Assembly (NCBI GenBank): GCA_016716635.1
Contig: JADJVZ010000011.1
Coordinates: forward strand, 1,054,001-1,118,000
Reading direction: 5' to 3'
Length of the DNA: 64,000 bases
Origin: Micropruina sp.
GTDB lineage: Bacteria > Actinomycetota > Actinomycetes > Propionibacteriales > Propionibacteriaceae
Numbering within the stretch: position 1 is the first letter of the stretch; each line of letters opens with the position of its first letter. The notes beneath the pieces were generated by a model. That model made no database searches. It was not told the origin of the DNA and worked only from the letters and a program-made list of their open reading frames with translations. Shown in pieces: positions 42,579 through 54,136 of the stretch. The translations under genes were made by a program, and so were the position numbers.

Positions 42579-44279
42579 TTAGCTATGTCCCTCGCCGGCC
42601 AACTCGGCCAGTCGAGCGTGGACGAGCGGCACCACGGCCGCGCCCTCGCCACTGGCGGAGGCCACGCGCTTCATCGAACCGCACCGAATATCACCCGCCA
42701 CGAAGACGCCCGGCAGGGTTGTGGCGTAGGGGGCCGGAGGACGTCCGCCCTGCCATGATTGCCACGGCGTGTCGGCCCCCGCCAGCACGAAACCGTGCGG
42801 GTCCCGGGCCACCTCGGGCGGCAGCCATCCGCAGGAGGGCGCCGCGCCGAGGAGCAGGTAGAGCCCCGCCGCGGGCAACTGTTCCTCGTCCCCGCTGCGG
42901 TTGTCGCGCAGGGTGAGCCATTCCAGATGCCCATCGCCGCCGGCCTCGACCACTTCGGTGTGAGGGCGGACGGTGATGCGCGGGGTGCCTTCGATTTCGC
43001 GGATCAAGTAGTCCGACATGGTCGCTGCCAACCCCTCGCCGCGAACGAGGATGGTCACCGAACTGGCGAACCGCGCCAGATGAACGGCGGCCTGCCCGGC
43101 GCTATTCGCGCCGCCCACCACGAACACCGGACGCCCTCGCATGGCTCGGGCGGTGCTCGTGGCCGCCCCGTAGCTCACGCCGCTCCCCACGAGATCTTCA
43201 ATCGCGGAAACTCCAAGGCGCCGATAATCCACGCCCGTAGCGATCAAGACCGTCCGGGCTCGCAGCTCGACGCCGCCGACCTCAATGGTGTGCGGCTGAT
43301 TGCCGCCCCCCGGCGCAAGGCGCGTGACCGTCCATCCCACGAGGAACCGGGCTCCGAAGCGTTGTGCCTGGGTGCGGGCGCGCAACGCGAACCGCATGCC
43401 CGAGATCCCGCGCGGAAAGCCGAGGTAGTTGCGGATCATCGAACTGGTCCCCGCCTGGCCACCCACCGGCCCCTCGTCGATGATGAGCACGTCGAGGCCC
43501 TCGCTCGAGGCGTAGACGGCAGCAGCCAACCCGGCGGGTCCGGCACCCACGACGATCAGGTCACGGACGACCTCTCCCGCGACGTCCTGGGGGGTTCCGT
43601 AGAGGGCGGACCCTAACTCTGCGTTAGTGGGAACGGAGGCGAGCAGGTTGCCCGTCGGCCAGTGCACCAGCGGCAGCCTCGCGCCAGGTTCGGTGAGCGC
43701 GATGACCTCGCGTCCGATCGGGCTGTCAGCCTGGTACACCCGATGCGGGATGCCCATGCGCGTCAGAAAGTCGATGATGCGATCCGCATCGGCATCGGGG
43801 CCGTCCACGATCACTCTGGTGCTGTCGATTTCGGAGGTGTTGACTGACGATCCCCAGTCGGACAGGTGCTCGCACACCGCCGTGTGGAACTCCTCGTCCC
43901 GTGGCCCTTGGGGCAGCAGCAGGGAGCCGTCGATAGCACCGTTCGCCATCGCTTCCCGCATCGCGTCCTGCGCGTCGCGGAACCGCTCGATCGGGACGAC
44001 CACCAAGCGCCGCGCGGTCGGAACCTTGGTTCGCATCTTGGTGAGCACGTGCGTGGCCTTCTCGCCCGACGCGAAGTATTCGCACACGAACATCGCGATC
44101 CGGCGACCCTCTTGCTTGGCCTCGGCCAGCAGGACGTAGGCGTCCTCGCCGGTGGCCGGCGCCACGATGTCGTAGTCGTGCGCGTAGCGGGCCTCGAGTT
44201 CGGCGACGATCTGGTCGCGGTACTCGTGACCGAGCACGACGATGGCCGGTTTGGCAGCAAGGTTCTCCACGGCTGACAC
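42579..44279 (-). CDS. Thioredoxin-reductase-like flavoprotein with degenerate receiver domain
   Basis: A 566-residue fused response-regulator/thioredoxin-reductase-type protein. Residues 1-135 form a receiver-like domain (PAIVVLGHEYRDQIVAELEAR), but the phospho-Asp position reads IAMFVCEY, so it is probably not phosphorylated. Then comes a short thioredoxin-fold-like piece (STRVIVDGPDADADRIIDFL). The FAD/NADPH module has [60 protein letters not shown] and FVAGDIRCGSMKRVASASGEGAA. The redox CxxC of true thioredoxin reductases is absent (GVSYGAATSTARAM). The GTG at 44279 has no clear ribosome site. It lies downstream of gatB. Confidence 0.8.
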   Translation of the reverse strand: MSAVENLAAKPAIVVLGHEYRDQIVAELEARYAHDYDIVAPATGEDAYVLLAEAKQEGRRIAMFVCEYFASGEKATHVLTKMRTKVPTARRLVVVPIERFRDAQDAMREAMANGAIDGSLLLPQGPRDEEFHTAVCEHLSDWGSSVNTSEIDSTRVIVDGPDADADRIIDFLTRMGIPHRVYQADSPIGREVIALTEPGARLPLVHWPTGNLLASVPTNAELGSALYGTPQDVAGEVVRDLIVVGAGPAGLAAAVYASSEGLDVLIIDEGPVGGQAGTSSMIRNYLGFPRGISGMRFALRARTQAQRFGARFLVGWTVTRLAPGGGNQPHTIEVGGVELRARTVLIATGVDYRRLGVSAIEDLVGSGVSYGAATSTARAMRGRPVFVVGGANSAGQAAVHLARFASSVTILVRGEGLAATMSDYLIREIEGTPRITVRPHTEVVEAGGDGHLEWLTLRDNRSGDEEQLPAAGLYLLLGAAPSCGWLPPEVARDPHGFVLAGADTPWQSWQGGRPPAPYATTLPGVFVAGDIRCGSMKRVASASGEGAAVVPLVHARLAELAGEGHS

Positions 44280-44347
44280 CGTAGCTTGCCCGGCAACACC
44301 GGACACCCCCAGCCACGCGAAGTGGGCTACCCCCAGGTCGGACGGGA

Positions 44348-45835
44348 TCAGGGTTGGAGGCGGCCCATGACCAACTCGCGGACGCGAGACGCATCGGCCT
44401 GGCCCCGCATCGACTTCATGACGGCGCCGATGAGGGCCCCCGCGGCCTGCACTTTGCCCTCTCGGACGCGCTGGGCCGTTCCTGGATCCGCCGCGATCGC
44501 CGCGTCCACCGCCGCTGAGAGCGCGCCCTCGTCCGACACCACGGCCAGCGAGTGTGCCGCCACGATGGCGTCCGGATCGGACTCCCCCGCCAGCAGGTAG
44601 TCGAACACCTTGCGCGCGAGCGAATCGGTGAGGGTGCCCTCGTCGATCAACGCCTGGACCCGCGCCACCTGGGTCGGGGTGACCCCGAGCGCCGCCAAAT
44701 CGACACCCGCCTCGTTGGCGCGCCGGGCCAACTCCGCGGTCCACCACTTGCGAGCGGCCTGCGGCGGACACCCGGCGGCGACCGTGTCGGCGACCGCGTC
44801 GAGCGCCCCGCCGTTGACGACGTCCCGGAACTCGAGATCGGTGAAGCCCCAGTCGGCCTGCAGTCGGCGACGGCGTTCGGCGGGAGGCTCCGGCAGGGTG
44901 GCGCGCAGCCGCTCCACCCACTCGGCATCGGCCACGATGGGAACCAGGTCAGGCTCGGGGAAGTAGCGGTAGTCCTCGGCTTGCTCCTTGCTGCGCCCGG
45001 CCGTGGTGTAGCCCTCTTCGTGCCACATGCGGGTCTCTTGGATGACGCGGCCGCCCTCCGCGAGCACCGCCCCCTGGCGGCGGATCTCGTACGTGAGCGC
45101 CGCCTCGATCGAGCGCAGCGAGTTCACGTTCTTGGTTTCGGTGCGGGTGCCGAGCACGTCCGACCCCTTGGGCATCAGCGACACGTTGGCGTCGCAGCGC
45201 AGCGACCCCTGCTCCATCTTGGCGTCGGAGACGCCGAGGGCCAGCACCGTATCGCGGACGTAATCGACGTAGGCCTTGGCCACCTGCGGCGCCAACGTCC
45301 CGGTGCCCCGAATGGGCTTGGTGACGATCTCGACCAGCGGGGTGCCCGCCCGGTTGTAGTCCACCAGGCTGTAGTCGGCGCCGTGGATGCGGCCCGAGGT
45401 GCCCTGGTGCACGAGCTTGCCCGCGTCTTCCTCCATGTGAGCGCGCTCGATCTCGATCCGGAACGTCTGCCCCTCCACCTCAACCTCGACCACGCCCTCG
45501 AAGGCGATGGGCTCGTCGTACTGCGAGGTCTGGAAGTCCTTCGTCATGTCGGGGTAGAAGTAGTTCTTCCGTGCGAAGCGGCAGCGCGGTGCGATGGAGC
45601 AACCCAGCGCCAGGCCTAGCCGGATCGCCGACTCCACGGCCTTGCCATTCAGAGCCGGCAGTGAACCGGGCAGGCCCAGGCACACCGGGCAGGTGTTGGT
45701 ATTGGGCTCGGAGCCGAAGTGGTTCGTGCAGCCGCAGAACATCTTGGACGCGGTGTTGAGCTCGACGTGAACCTCGAGACCCAGGACCGGATCAAAACGC
45801 TCGAGCGCCTCGCCATAAGTGAGCAGGTCGTCCAT
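44348..45835 (-). CDS. gatB: Asp/Glu-tRNA amidotransferase subunit GatB
   Basis: A 495-residue tRNA-binding and kinase-like subunit of GatCAB, which converts Glu-tRNA(Gln) (and Asp-tRNA(Asn)) to the amidated form. It opens with [23 protein letters not shown] and the Zn-binding Cys set CGCTNHFG...[10 protein letters not shown]. Then come [33 protein letters not shown] and [13 protein letters not shown], and the C-terminal YqeY-like helical tail. The ATG starts 1 nt after the gatA stop. Confidence 0.96.
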   Translation of the reverse strand: MDDLLTYGEALERFDPVLGLEVHVELNTASKMFCGCTNHFGSEPNTNTCPVCLGLPGSLPALNGKAVESAIRLGLALGCSIAPRCRFARKNYFYPDMTKDFQTSQYDEPIAFEGVVEVEVEGQTFRIEIERAHMEEDAGKLVHQGTSGRIHGADYSLVDYNRAGTPLVEIVTKPIRGTGTLAPQVAKAYVDYVRDTVLALGVSDAKMEQGSLRCDANVSLMPKGSDVLGTRTETKNVNSLRSIEAALTYEIRRQGAVLAEGGRVIQETRMWHEEGYTTAGRSKEQAEDYRYFPEPDLVPIVADAEWVERLRATLPEPPAERRRRLQADWGFTDLEFRDVVNGGALDAVADTVAAGCPPQAARKWWTAELARRANEAGVDLAALGVTPTQVARVQALIDEGTLTDSLARKVFDYLLAGESDPDAIVAAHSLAVVSDEGALSAAVDAAIAADPGTAQRVREGKVQAAGALIGAVMKSMRGQADASRVRELVMGRLQP

Positions 45836-45836
45836 G

Positions 45837-47366
45837 TCAGGCCTCCACGACGTTGAGGTACGCGCCCGCGGGCGATTCGGCGAGTTCGTCCAACAGGGTG
45901 TGACCGCGTGCGGTGTCCAGCGCGCGCTCCAGCGCAGCACCCACGCGGTAGAGACGATCGTCCGCGAGCGGCGGCGCCATGACCTGGAAGCCGACCGGCA
46001 GCCCGTCCTCGGGGGCGAGCCCGCACGGGAACGACGCCGAGGCGTTGCCCGCCATGTTGGACGGGATCGTGCACAGGTCAGCCTTGTACATGGCCAGCGG
46101 ATCGGACGTCCGCTCGCCGCGCTTGAAGGCCGTGGTGGGCGTTGAGGGCGAGACCAGCACGTCAACCTGCTCAAACGCGGCGTCGAAGTCACGGGCGATG
46201 AGCGTGCGCACCTTCTGGGCCGAGCCGTAGTAGGCGTCGTAGTAGCCCGAGCTCAGGGCGTAGGTGCCGATGATGATCCGGCGCTTCACCTCGTCGCCGA
46301 ACCCGGCGCCGCGGGTGAGCCGCATCACCTCTTCGACGCTGTTGACGCCGTCGTCGCCGACCCGCAGGCCGTAGCGCATGGCGTCGAAGCGGGCCAGGTT
46401 CGAGGACACCTCGCTCGGCATGATCAGGTAGTAGGCACCCAAGGCGTAGGAGAAGTGCGGGCAGGAGACCTCGACGATTTCGGCGCCCTCGGCCTCCAAG
46501 GCTGCGAGGGCCTCGCGGAAGCGAAGTTCCACGCCGGGGGCGTACCCCTCGCCGCCGAGTTCGGTCACCACACCGATGCGCAGGCCCCGGACGTCGCCCG
46601 AGCGTGCCGCCTCGACCACCGGCGGGACGGGCGCGTCGATCGAGGTGGAATCCATCGGATCGTGGCCACAGATGACCTCGTGTAGGAGGGCTGTATCGAG
46701 GACCGTGCGTCCGCAGGGGCCGGGCTGATCCAACGAGGAGGCCATGGCCACCACGCCGTAGCGCGAGGTGCCGCCGTAGGTGGGCTTCACCCCGACCGAC
46801 GCAGTGACCGCCGCCGGCTGGCGGATGGAACCGCCGGTGTCCGTGCCGAGGGCCAGCGGGGCCTCGAAGGAGGCCAGTGCCGCGGCCGAGCCCCCACCCG
46901 AGCCGCCCGGAATACGATCCAGGGCCCACGGGTTGCCCGTGATCTTGTAGGCGGAGTTCTCGGTCGAGCTGCCCATGGCGAACTCATCCATGTTGGTCTT
47001 GCCCAGGATCACGAGCCCGGCCTCGCGCAGGCGCGTGATCACAGTGGCGTCGTAAGGCGGCAACCAGCCCTCGAGGATCTTCGATCCGCAGGTGGTGGGC
47101 ACCCCCTGCGTGCAGAAGATGTCCTTGACGGCGATGGGCACGCCGGCGAGCGGGCCGAGATTCTCCCCCGTTGCGAGGCGTGCATCCACGGCTTCGGCTT
47201 GGGCGAGCGTCCACGCGCGGTCCACGTGCAGGAAGGCGTTGACCTCGCCGTCGACGCGCTCAATCTGGTCGAGGAAGGCGGTGGTCACTTCGACGGAGGT
47301 CAGTTCCCCGGCGGCGATGCGGGCGCCCAGGTCGGCGGCGGTGGCGCGCAGAATGGCGGTGCTCAT
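45837..47366 (-). CDS. gatA: Asp/Glu-tRNA amidotransferase subunit GatA
   Basis: A 509-residue amidase-signature glutaminase subunit. The Ser-cisSer-Lys triad is visible: Lys in [14 protein letters not shown], the Gly/Ser loop [15 protein letters not shown] and the nucleophile Ser in [12 protein letters not shown]. The N-terminal [19 protein letters not shown] and C-terminal [20 protein letters not shown] match GatA. The start overlaps the gatC stop (TGATG). Confidence 0.97.
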   Translation of the reverse strand: MSTAILRATAADLGARIAAGELTSVEVTTAFLDQIERVDGEVNAFLHVDRAWTLAQAEAVDARLATGENLGPLAGVPIAVKDIFCTQGVPTTCGSKILEGWLPPYDATVITRLREAGLVILGKTNMDEFAMGSSTENSAYKITGNPWALDRIPGGSGGGSAAALASFEAPLALGTDTGGSIRQPAAVTASVGVKPTYGGTSRYGVVAMASSLDQPGPCGRTVLDTALLHEVICGHDPMDSTSIDAPVPPVVEAARSGDVRGLRIGVVTELGGEGYAPGVELRFREALAALEAEGAEIVEVSCPHFSYALGAYYLIMPSEVSSNLARFDAMRYGLRVGDDGVNSVEEVMRLTRGAGFGDEVKRRIIIGTYALSSGYYDAYYGSAQKVRTLIARDFDAAFEQVDVLVSPSTPTTAFKRGERTSDPLAMYKADLCTIPSNMAGNASASFPCGLAPEDGLPVGFQVMAPPLADDRLYRVGAALERALDTARGHTLLDELAESPAGAYLNVVEA

Positions 47367-47662
47367 CAGCCCTCCTCGGTGAGGATGCGCGGCACGCGGA
47401 AACGGCCGTCCTCGGTGGCGGGGGCGGCGGCGAGGACGGCCTCCTGCGGCAGCGAGGGCCGCACCTCATCGTCACGGAAGACGTTGGTCAGCGGCAGCGC
47501 GTGCGACGTCGGGGGGATGTCGTCGGCCGCCACTTCCGTCACGGAGGCGACCGCCTCCAAGATGACGTCCAGCTGCGGCGCCAAGCGGTCCAGCTCCTCG
47601 TCCGTCAGTTCGATGCGCGCCAGTGCACCGAGTCTGCGAACGTCCTGCGGGGTCAACGCCAC
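47366..47662 (-). CDS. gatC: Asp/Glu-tRNA amidotransferase subunit GatC
   Basis: A 98-residue small subunit that bridges GatA and Gat[24 protein letters not shown] is the family opening, with a C-terminal [30 protein letters not shown]. The GTG has GAGGAGGG upstream. First gene of gatCAB; the ACT-domain gene diverges from it. Confidence 0.95.
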   Translation of the reverse strand: MALTPQDVRRLGALARIELTDEELDRLAPQLDVILEAVASVTEVAADDIPPTSHALPLTNVFRDDEVRPSLPQEAVLAAAPATEDGRFRVPRILTEEG

Positions 47663-47739
47663 GTGGGCCCTCCTCGTCGTGGGGCGGGAGGCTCCCCGCC
47701 GACTGCCTATCCTACGGGGCGCGCCGGAAGAGAACCTGA

Positions 47740-47745
47740 GACACT
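47740..47745 (+). promoter_or_regulatory. Leaderless -10 box of the ACT-domain gene
   Basis: GACACT ends 6 nt before the ATG at 47752, another hexamer with G in the first position. Confidence 0.35.
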
Positions 47746-47751
47746 GTGGTC

Positions 47752-48378
47752 ATGTACCTGTTGCGCGTGATCCTGCCCGATCGTCCGGGCTCGCTCGGTG
47801 CGGTGGCGACGGCACTGGGCGGCGTCGGTGCCGACATCGAGGCCTTCGAGATCATCGAACGGCGCACCGGGTTCGCCGTCGACGACATCATGGTGGGACT
47901 ACCGCCCGGCGTTCCGGCAGACCGGCTCATCACCGCCTGCCAATCGCTGCCCGGCGTGGAGGTCTTGTTCATCAACCGCTTTCCGGGCGCCTGGGGGCTG
48001 CTCGGCGACATGGACGTCCTCGACCAAATGGTGGCCAGCCCCGTCGAGGCGGAGTCGATCCTGGCGGACGCGGCCCAACAAGTGTTCCGCGCACACTGGG
48101 CCATCGTGGTGGACCTCGACAACGGCGCGGTGCGCCACGCCACCGAACTCGCCCCGGAACTGACCGCCGAGACGCTCCCACTCCTCGGCGACCTCAGCAT
48201 TTTGGACACCCGGGAACTCACCGAGGGGTGGCTCACCGGCTGGGGATTGACCCACGTGGCGATCGCGCCGTTCCGCAACCGCCATGCGATCGTGATGGCC
48301 CGTCACGGGGGGCCGGCGTTCCTGCCGTCCGAACTCACCCGCCTGCGCATCTTGGCGACCATCACGCACGATTCCTGA
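47752..48378 (+). CDS. ACT-domain amino-acid-binding protein
   Basis: A 208-residue protein. The N-terminal ACT domain (YLLRVILPDRPGSLGAVATALG then GADIEAFEIIERR) should bind a small amino acid. The second part has VFRAHWAIVVDLDNGAVRHAT and a regulatory, non-enzymatic look, ending HAIVMARHGGPAFLPSELTRLRILATI. It diverges from gatCAB; this neighbourhood is usual for the family in actinobacteria. Role unknown, perhaps sensing an amino acid. Confidence 0.8.
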   Translation: MYLLRVILPDRPGSLGAVATALGGVGADIEAFEIIERRTGFAVDDIMVGLPPGVPADRLITACQSLPGVEVLFINRFPGAWGLLGDMDVLDQMVASPVEAESILADAAQQVFRAHWAIVVDLDNGAVRHATELAPELTAETLPLLGDLSILDTRELTEGWLTGWGLTHVAIAPFRNRHAIVMARHGGPAFLPSELTRLRILATITHDS

Positions 48379-48444
48379 GCTGAGCTAGGGGTTCGTCGTA
48401 GGCGTCCAGGCCAGGCGACGGGTCAGCGCAGCAAGGTGTCCACA

Positions 48445-48484
48445 TGCGATGAACGCGGCGCCGCCAGGCGACGGGTTCATCGCA
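48445..48484. terminator. Inverted repeat between convergent genes
   Basis: TGCGATGAAC (48445-48454) pairs with GTTCATCGCA (48475-48484); the 20-nt loop contains the palindrome GCGGCGCCGC. It overlaps the 3' end of the small membrane gene, and CAGGCGACGGGT is also found as a near-repeat upstream (48410-48425). Probably a shared terminator. Confidence 0.45.
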
Positions 48485-48677
48485 TCAATGTGTACTGCCA
48501 GTAGCCGTAGGCGCACAACAGGCCCAGGGACACGACAAACGCGATCGAGACGATCCAGCGCATGCGCTTCTTCTTGCGGGTCGGGGGGACGCCCACCGGC
48601 CCCCACTCGCCCAGGCGCGGCTGCACCGTCGGCGGCACCCCCGCGTTGAGGTTCAGGTTCGAGTTCAGGCCATCCAC
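48477..48677 (-). CDS. Small single-pass membrane protein
   Basis: A 66-residue protein with a hydrophilic N-terminus (DGLNSNLNLNAGVPPTVQPRLGEW), a basic stretch KKKRMRW and one TM (IVSIAFVVSLGLLCAYGYW). Not a family I recognise. The GTG is leaderless-like, with TAGGCT 7 nt upstream that overlaps the ligA stop. An upstream extension of the open frame lies within ligA and is ignored. Confidence 0.65.
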   Translation of the reverse strand: MDGLNSNLNLNAGVPPTVQPRLGEWGPVGVPPTRKKKRMRWIVSIAFVVSLGLLCAYGYWQYTLMR

Positions 48678-48687
48678 GCGCGCCAGC

Positions 48688-50922
<2,235 letters not shown>

Positions 50923-50927
50923 TCGGC

Positions 50928-51935
50928 CTACGCCGACAATTCCTCGGTCACCACGGCCGCGGCCCGTCCCAAATTGGCCAGGATCGCGGCGGCGTCCGTC
51001 CGGGAGAACCCCGCCAGGCCACAGGCGGGCGTCAACGTCAGCCGTTCGGCCATCACGGGGCCGAGTTCGAGGGGACGCAACCAGGCGAGCGTCCGCCGGG
51101 TGAGCTGATCCGGGGTGAGGACGGCGCTGCCGGGGGCCGTGGGTTGGACGCCCAACAAGAGGTTGGTGCCGTCATCGACCGCTTGCCCCAGGGACTCCCA
51201 GTCGCGGCGGGACTGCAGCTCCCCGTCGAGGGCGAGGGCGTCGAAGCCGGCGCCGTCACGGTCGCGTCGGGCGAGGATGTCGAGGGGAAGCCCCGGGGCA
51301 CAAGAGTGCATGACGGTGGTGGCCCCGCCAGCGCGGGCCGCCTCGGTCATCCCGGCGAGCGACGCCATCACCTCGGGGGCTCCGACGGCCCGCATGCGGA
51401 AGAAGCCGCCGGGCGTGGGCACGGCCCCCGCGAGGACGCTCGGCATCGAGGGCTCGTCCACCTGCAGCACGAGCGAGGCGGACGGCAGCTTGCGGTGCAG
51501 GTCGGCCAGCAGCCCCGCCACCGCGTGCGCCAGGGCTTGCCCGAGGTCGCGGCGGGCCCCCGGATCGGCGAGCACGCGTCCGCGATGGGCGATGCCGACC
51601 GACGCGGCGAGCGTCCACGGGCCGACCACCGCCACCTTGAGCGTGCCGTCGTAGTCATGGGCCACCTCTTCGAGGCGTTCGAGATCGTCCCGCCAGGTGG
51701 AGCGGGCGCGACGCTGATCGACCCCGGCCGCGTCGCCCAGGCGCCACTCGCCGGCCTCGAACTGGGCCGGAAGGTCGTCCAGCAGCCCCAGCCCGCGTCC
51801 GAGCATCCCTGCCCACGGTCCCCGTGCGGGCAGTTCCGGCACGAAGGCGTAGCCGTCTGTTCGCGCCAGCACCATGGCCATGGCGTCGGCAAAGTCAGTT
51901 CCCGGGAGCGACCCGAGACCCGTCCACCGGGTCAT
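50928..51935 (-). CDS. MetE C-terminal-like/UROD-superfamily protein
   Basis: A 335-residue single-domain protein related to the catalytic half of cobalamin-independent methionine synthase. The putative Zn ligands are the His/Cys of TTVMHSCAPG and the Cys in LTPACGLAGFSR. VLQVDEPSMPSVLAG supplies a conserved Asp/Glu. The DNA-ligase/MnmA neighbourhood for this family is recurrent in actinobacteria. The true substrate (methyl transfer to homocysteine or another thiol) is not proven. The ATG overlaps the HIT-like gene stop (ATGA). Confidence 0.8.
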   Translation of the reverse strand: MTRWTGLGSLPGTDFADAMAMVLARTDGYAFVPELPARGPWAGMLGRGLGLLDDLPAQFEAGEWRLGDAAGVDQRRARSTWRDDLERLEEVAHDYDGTLKVAVVGPWTLAASVGIAHRGRVLADPGARRDLGQALAHAVAGLLADLHRKLPSASLVLQVDEPSMPSVLAGAVPTPGGFFRMRAVGAPEVMASLAGMTEAARAGGATTVMHSCAPGLPLDILARRDRDGAGFDALALDGELQSRRDWESLGQAVDDGTNLLLGVQPTAPGSAVLTPDQLTRRTLAWLRPLELGPVMAERLTLTPACGLAGFSRTDAAAILANLGRAAAVVTEELSA

Positions 51936-52558
51936 GAGTCGACCCGGCCCAGGGCCGTTCCCCCCACGCGAGCCACCATCCGGTCGGCCACAAAGGCGGC
52001 ATTGTCGTCCGCCACCGCCGTCGGCACGCGCGGCAGGTTCTCCTCCCAGTCCACCAACGGCGATCCCCGGAACTGGCCAGCGCGGCGTGGGCGTCCCAGG
52101 AACATCAGATGCAGGTGCGCGCCGCCGTCACCCCAGCGGGCGATGTGGGTGCGCCCCACCGAGGGCAACTCCTCGATGGCGCCGGCAAGGGCCACGGTCA
52201 GCTGGCCCAGCTCAGCGGCGAGCTCAGTGGGCAGGTCAGCGAGATCGTGATGGGCTCGCGGACTGAGGATCGCCATGAGGGGCAGCCCGGACTCGGTGTG
52301 GGTCACCATCCACCGCTCGTTGCTCCACACAATGGGGCTGAGGCTCTCCTGCTTGGCGCACCAGCACTCCTGCGGCGATTCACCTCGTCGTTCCGGCTCG
52401 GCGTCCAGCAACGGGCGTAGCGGCTTGAGCCGCAGGGATTCGACCTCGAACGGGAAGATGTCCCAGCCGGGCATTTCGGTGACGGCGACCGGCAACCGGC
52501 CGTGCTCGTCGGCGGCGTTCAGGATGCGGGCGTAGTAGTCCTCGGCGCTCTCAGGCAT
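51932..52558 (-). CDS. HIT-like (histidine triad) protein
   Basis: A 208-residue protein with a histidine-triad-type motif near residues 144-152 (GAHLHLMFLGRP), embedded in HTESGLPLMAILSPRAHHDLADL- and WGDGGAHLHLMF-like segments. HIT proteins act on nucleotide phosphoramidates and related phosphoesters. Relaxed (HxHLM rather than HxHxHxx), so activity is uncertain. The N-terminus resembles an additional domain. The ATG has TAGTCT 6 nt upstream (leaderless). Confidence 0.65.
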   Translation of the reverse strand: MPESAEDYYARILNAADEHGRLPVAVTEMPGWDIFPFEVESLRLKPLRPLLDAEPERRGESPQECWCAKQESLSPIVWSNERWMVTHTESGLPLMAILSPRAHHDLADLPTELAAELGQLTVALAGAIEELPSVGRTHIARWGDGGAHLHLMFLGRPRRAGQFRGSPLVDWEENLPRVPTAVADDNAAFVADRMVARVGGTALGRVDS

Positions 52559-52562
52559 GGCC

Positions 52563-53630
52563 TCAGACTACGGGTGTCGCCTGAGCCTGCCCCGCACGCG
52601 CAATCTCAGCGCTGCCGATCACCCGATCGCCGTCGTAGCAGACCACGAACTGGCCGGGAGCGACCCCGAACACGGGGGCATCGAACGTCACCCGTAGGCC
52701 GTCGTCCACGGACTCAAACGTGGCGGGCAGCGGCTGGCCATGGGCCCGCACCTGCGCGAGCCCATGCCACGTGCCGCGCGGGGTCGTGGTCCAGGTCGGA
52801 CGCACGCCGTCCAGCACGCGCACGGCCAGCGACTCATGAGGACCCACGATGATCTGGTTCTCTTTCGGACGGACGTTCAGGACGAAGCGAGGCCTCCCGT
52901 CGGCCGCCGGGACCCCGAGCCGAAGCCCCCGCCGCTGGCCGACCGTGAACCGGTGGGCGCCCTCGTGAGCCCCGACGGTGACGCCGGCCTCGTCCACGAT
53001 CTCCCCCGGATGGACCCCGAGGCGCTCGCTCAGGAAGCCCGCCGTGTCCCCCGTCGGGATGAAGCAGATGTCGGTGCTGTCGGGCTTAGACGCCACGGGG
53101 ATGCCCCGGGCGGCCGCTTCGGCGCGCACCACGTCCTTGGTGATGCCCCCGAGCGGAAAGTCGATCCGCGCCAGCTGAGCCGCGGTGAGCACGCCGAGCA
53201 CATAGGACTGATCCTTGGCCGTGTTGGTCGACCGCAGCAGGCTCGGCTCCCCGTCGATGATCTCGCGGCGGGCGTAGTGGCCGGTGGCCATCATGTCGAA
53301 CCCGCGCTCGATGCCGGTTTGGAGGAAGCGTCCGAACTTGATGGTCCGATTGCACCTCAGGCACGGGTTGGGCGTGCGTCCGGCGGCGTACTCCCCCACG
53401 AAGTAGTCGACCACCTGGGTGTGGAACTCGTCCGCGAAGTCCCAGACCTCGCACGGGATGCCGAGGTAGTCGGCGACCAGCCGTGCGTCCGCGGCCGGGT
53501 CGAAGCCCGAGGTCTCGGGGGGACGCCACAGCCGCATATGGACCGCCGTCACGTCGTGCCCGGCGTCCACGGCGCGTGCCGCCACGACCGCCGAGTCCAC
53601 CCCGCCAGATAGGGCCACCATCATCCGCAT
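52563..53630 (-). CDS. mnmA: tRNA-specific 2-thiouridylase MnmA
   Basis: A 355-residue enzyme forming 2-thiouridine at wobble U34. The PP-loop ATPase motif is VALSGGVDSAVVAARA. The catalytic Cys pair is visible: NPCLRCNRTIKFG and STDICFIPTGD. GHYAR and DQSYVLGVL are present, and the C-terminal beta-barrel ends with FVVCYDGDRVIGSA. GGGAGAGG precedes the ATG. It leads a minus-strand run with the HIT-like, MetE-like and ligA genes. Confidence 0.96.
   Translation of the reverse strand: MRMMVALSGGVDSAVVAARAVDAGHDVTAVHMRLWRPPETSGFDPAADARLVADYLGIPCEVWDFADEFHTQVVDYFVGEYAAGRTPNPCLRCNRTIKFGRFLQTGIERGFDMMATGHYARREIIDGEPSLLRSTNTAKDQSYVLGVLTAAQLARIDFPLGGITKDVVRAEAAARGIPVASKPDSTDICFIPTGDTAGFLSERLGVHPGEIVDEAGVTVGAHEGAHRFTVGQRRGLRLGVPAADGRPRFVLNVRPKENQIIVGPHESLAVRVLDGVRPTWTTTPRGTWHGLAQVRAHGQPLPATFESVDDGLRVTFDAPVFGVAPGQFVVCYDGDRVIGSAEIARAGQAQATPVV
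52565..52570 (-). promoter_or_regulatory. Leaderless -10 box of the HIT-like gene
   Basis: TAGTCT ends exactly 6 nt before the ATG at 52558 and is embedded in the 3' end of mnmA. Confidence 0.4.
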
Positions 53631-54136
53631 GGGCCTCTCCCTTCCGCGGGTGAGTGTAGTTCGGGGGATGCCCCCCTGCTTGCCATGGCCCCAACGGACG
53701 CCGGCCGGCGCCGATTATGGCTGGCCATTTGTTAACCCCGCTGTCTAATTGATGTCTCAACGACTTGAGAAACAGTGTTGCCCGACGTAAAATGGGAAAT
53801 GCGAACCGCGACGCTTGGGACGGCGTGTGTTTTGGGGGAAGACAGCGTTCGCTGATCATGACATTTCGGGAGCCGTCATGGAGCAACAAACCACACGCAC
53901 TGCCGAACCGGCCTCGCGGGCCACAGACACGCACTGGGCGGGCGCGGCACACTGGTCCAGGTCAAGTAAAACGTTTGATCGATCCACTATGCTGCCGCTA
54001 ACCGTGGCGGCACGCTCGGCGGACAGCTCACCCAGCCAAGGGCGTCGCGCTTGCCACCCATCCTTCGAATCGTCACGCTAGGCACTTCGTACGAGTCCGC
54101 CATCCTGGACCAGCGAAGCCGCCACGAAAGGCACTC
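53631..54136. other. 506-bp mnmA-glgX intergenic region
   Basis: This divergent interval holds a GGGGGATGCCCCCC hairpin near 53666, a 6-bp dyad TCTCAA-CGAC-TTGAGA (53755-53770) in an AT-richer stretch, and a poorly supported plus-strand frame (53877-54081) starting MEQQTTRTAEPASR with GGGAG upstream. The glgX ATG has GAAAGG at 6-7 nt. No clear known RNA or promoter was recognised for either gene. Confidence 0.5.

Noticed and set aside
53877..54081. A 67-codon plus-strand frame before glgX
   Set aside because: Despite a GGGAG upstream, the product is low-complexity with no family features; it is listed only inside the intergenic entry.
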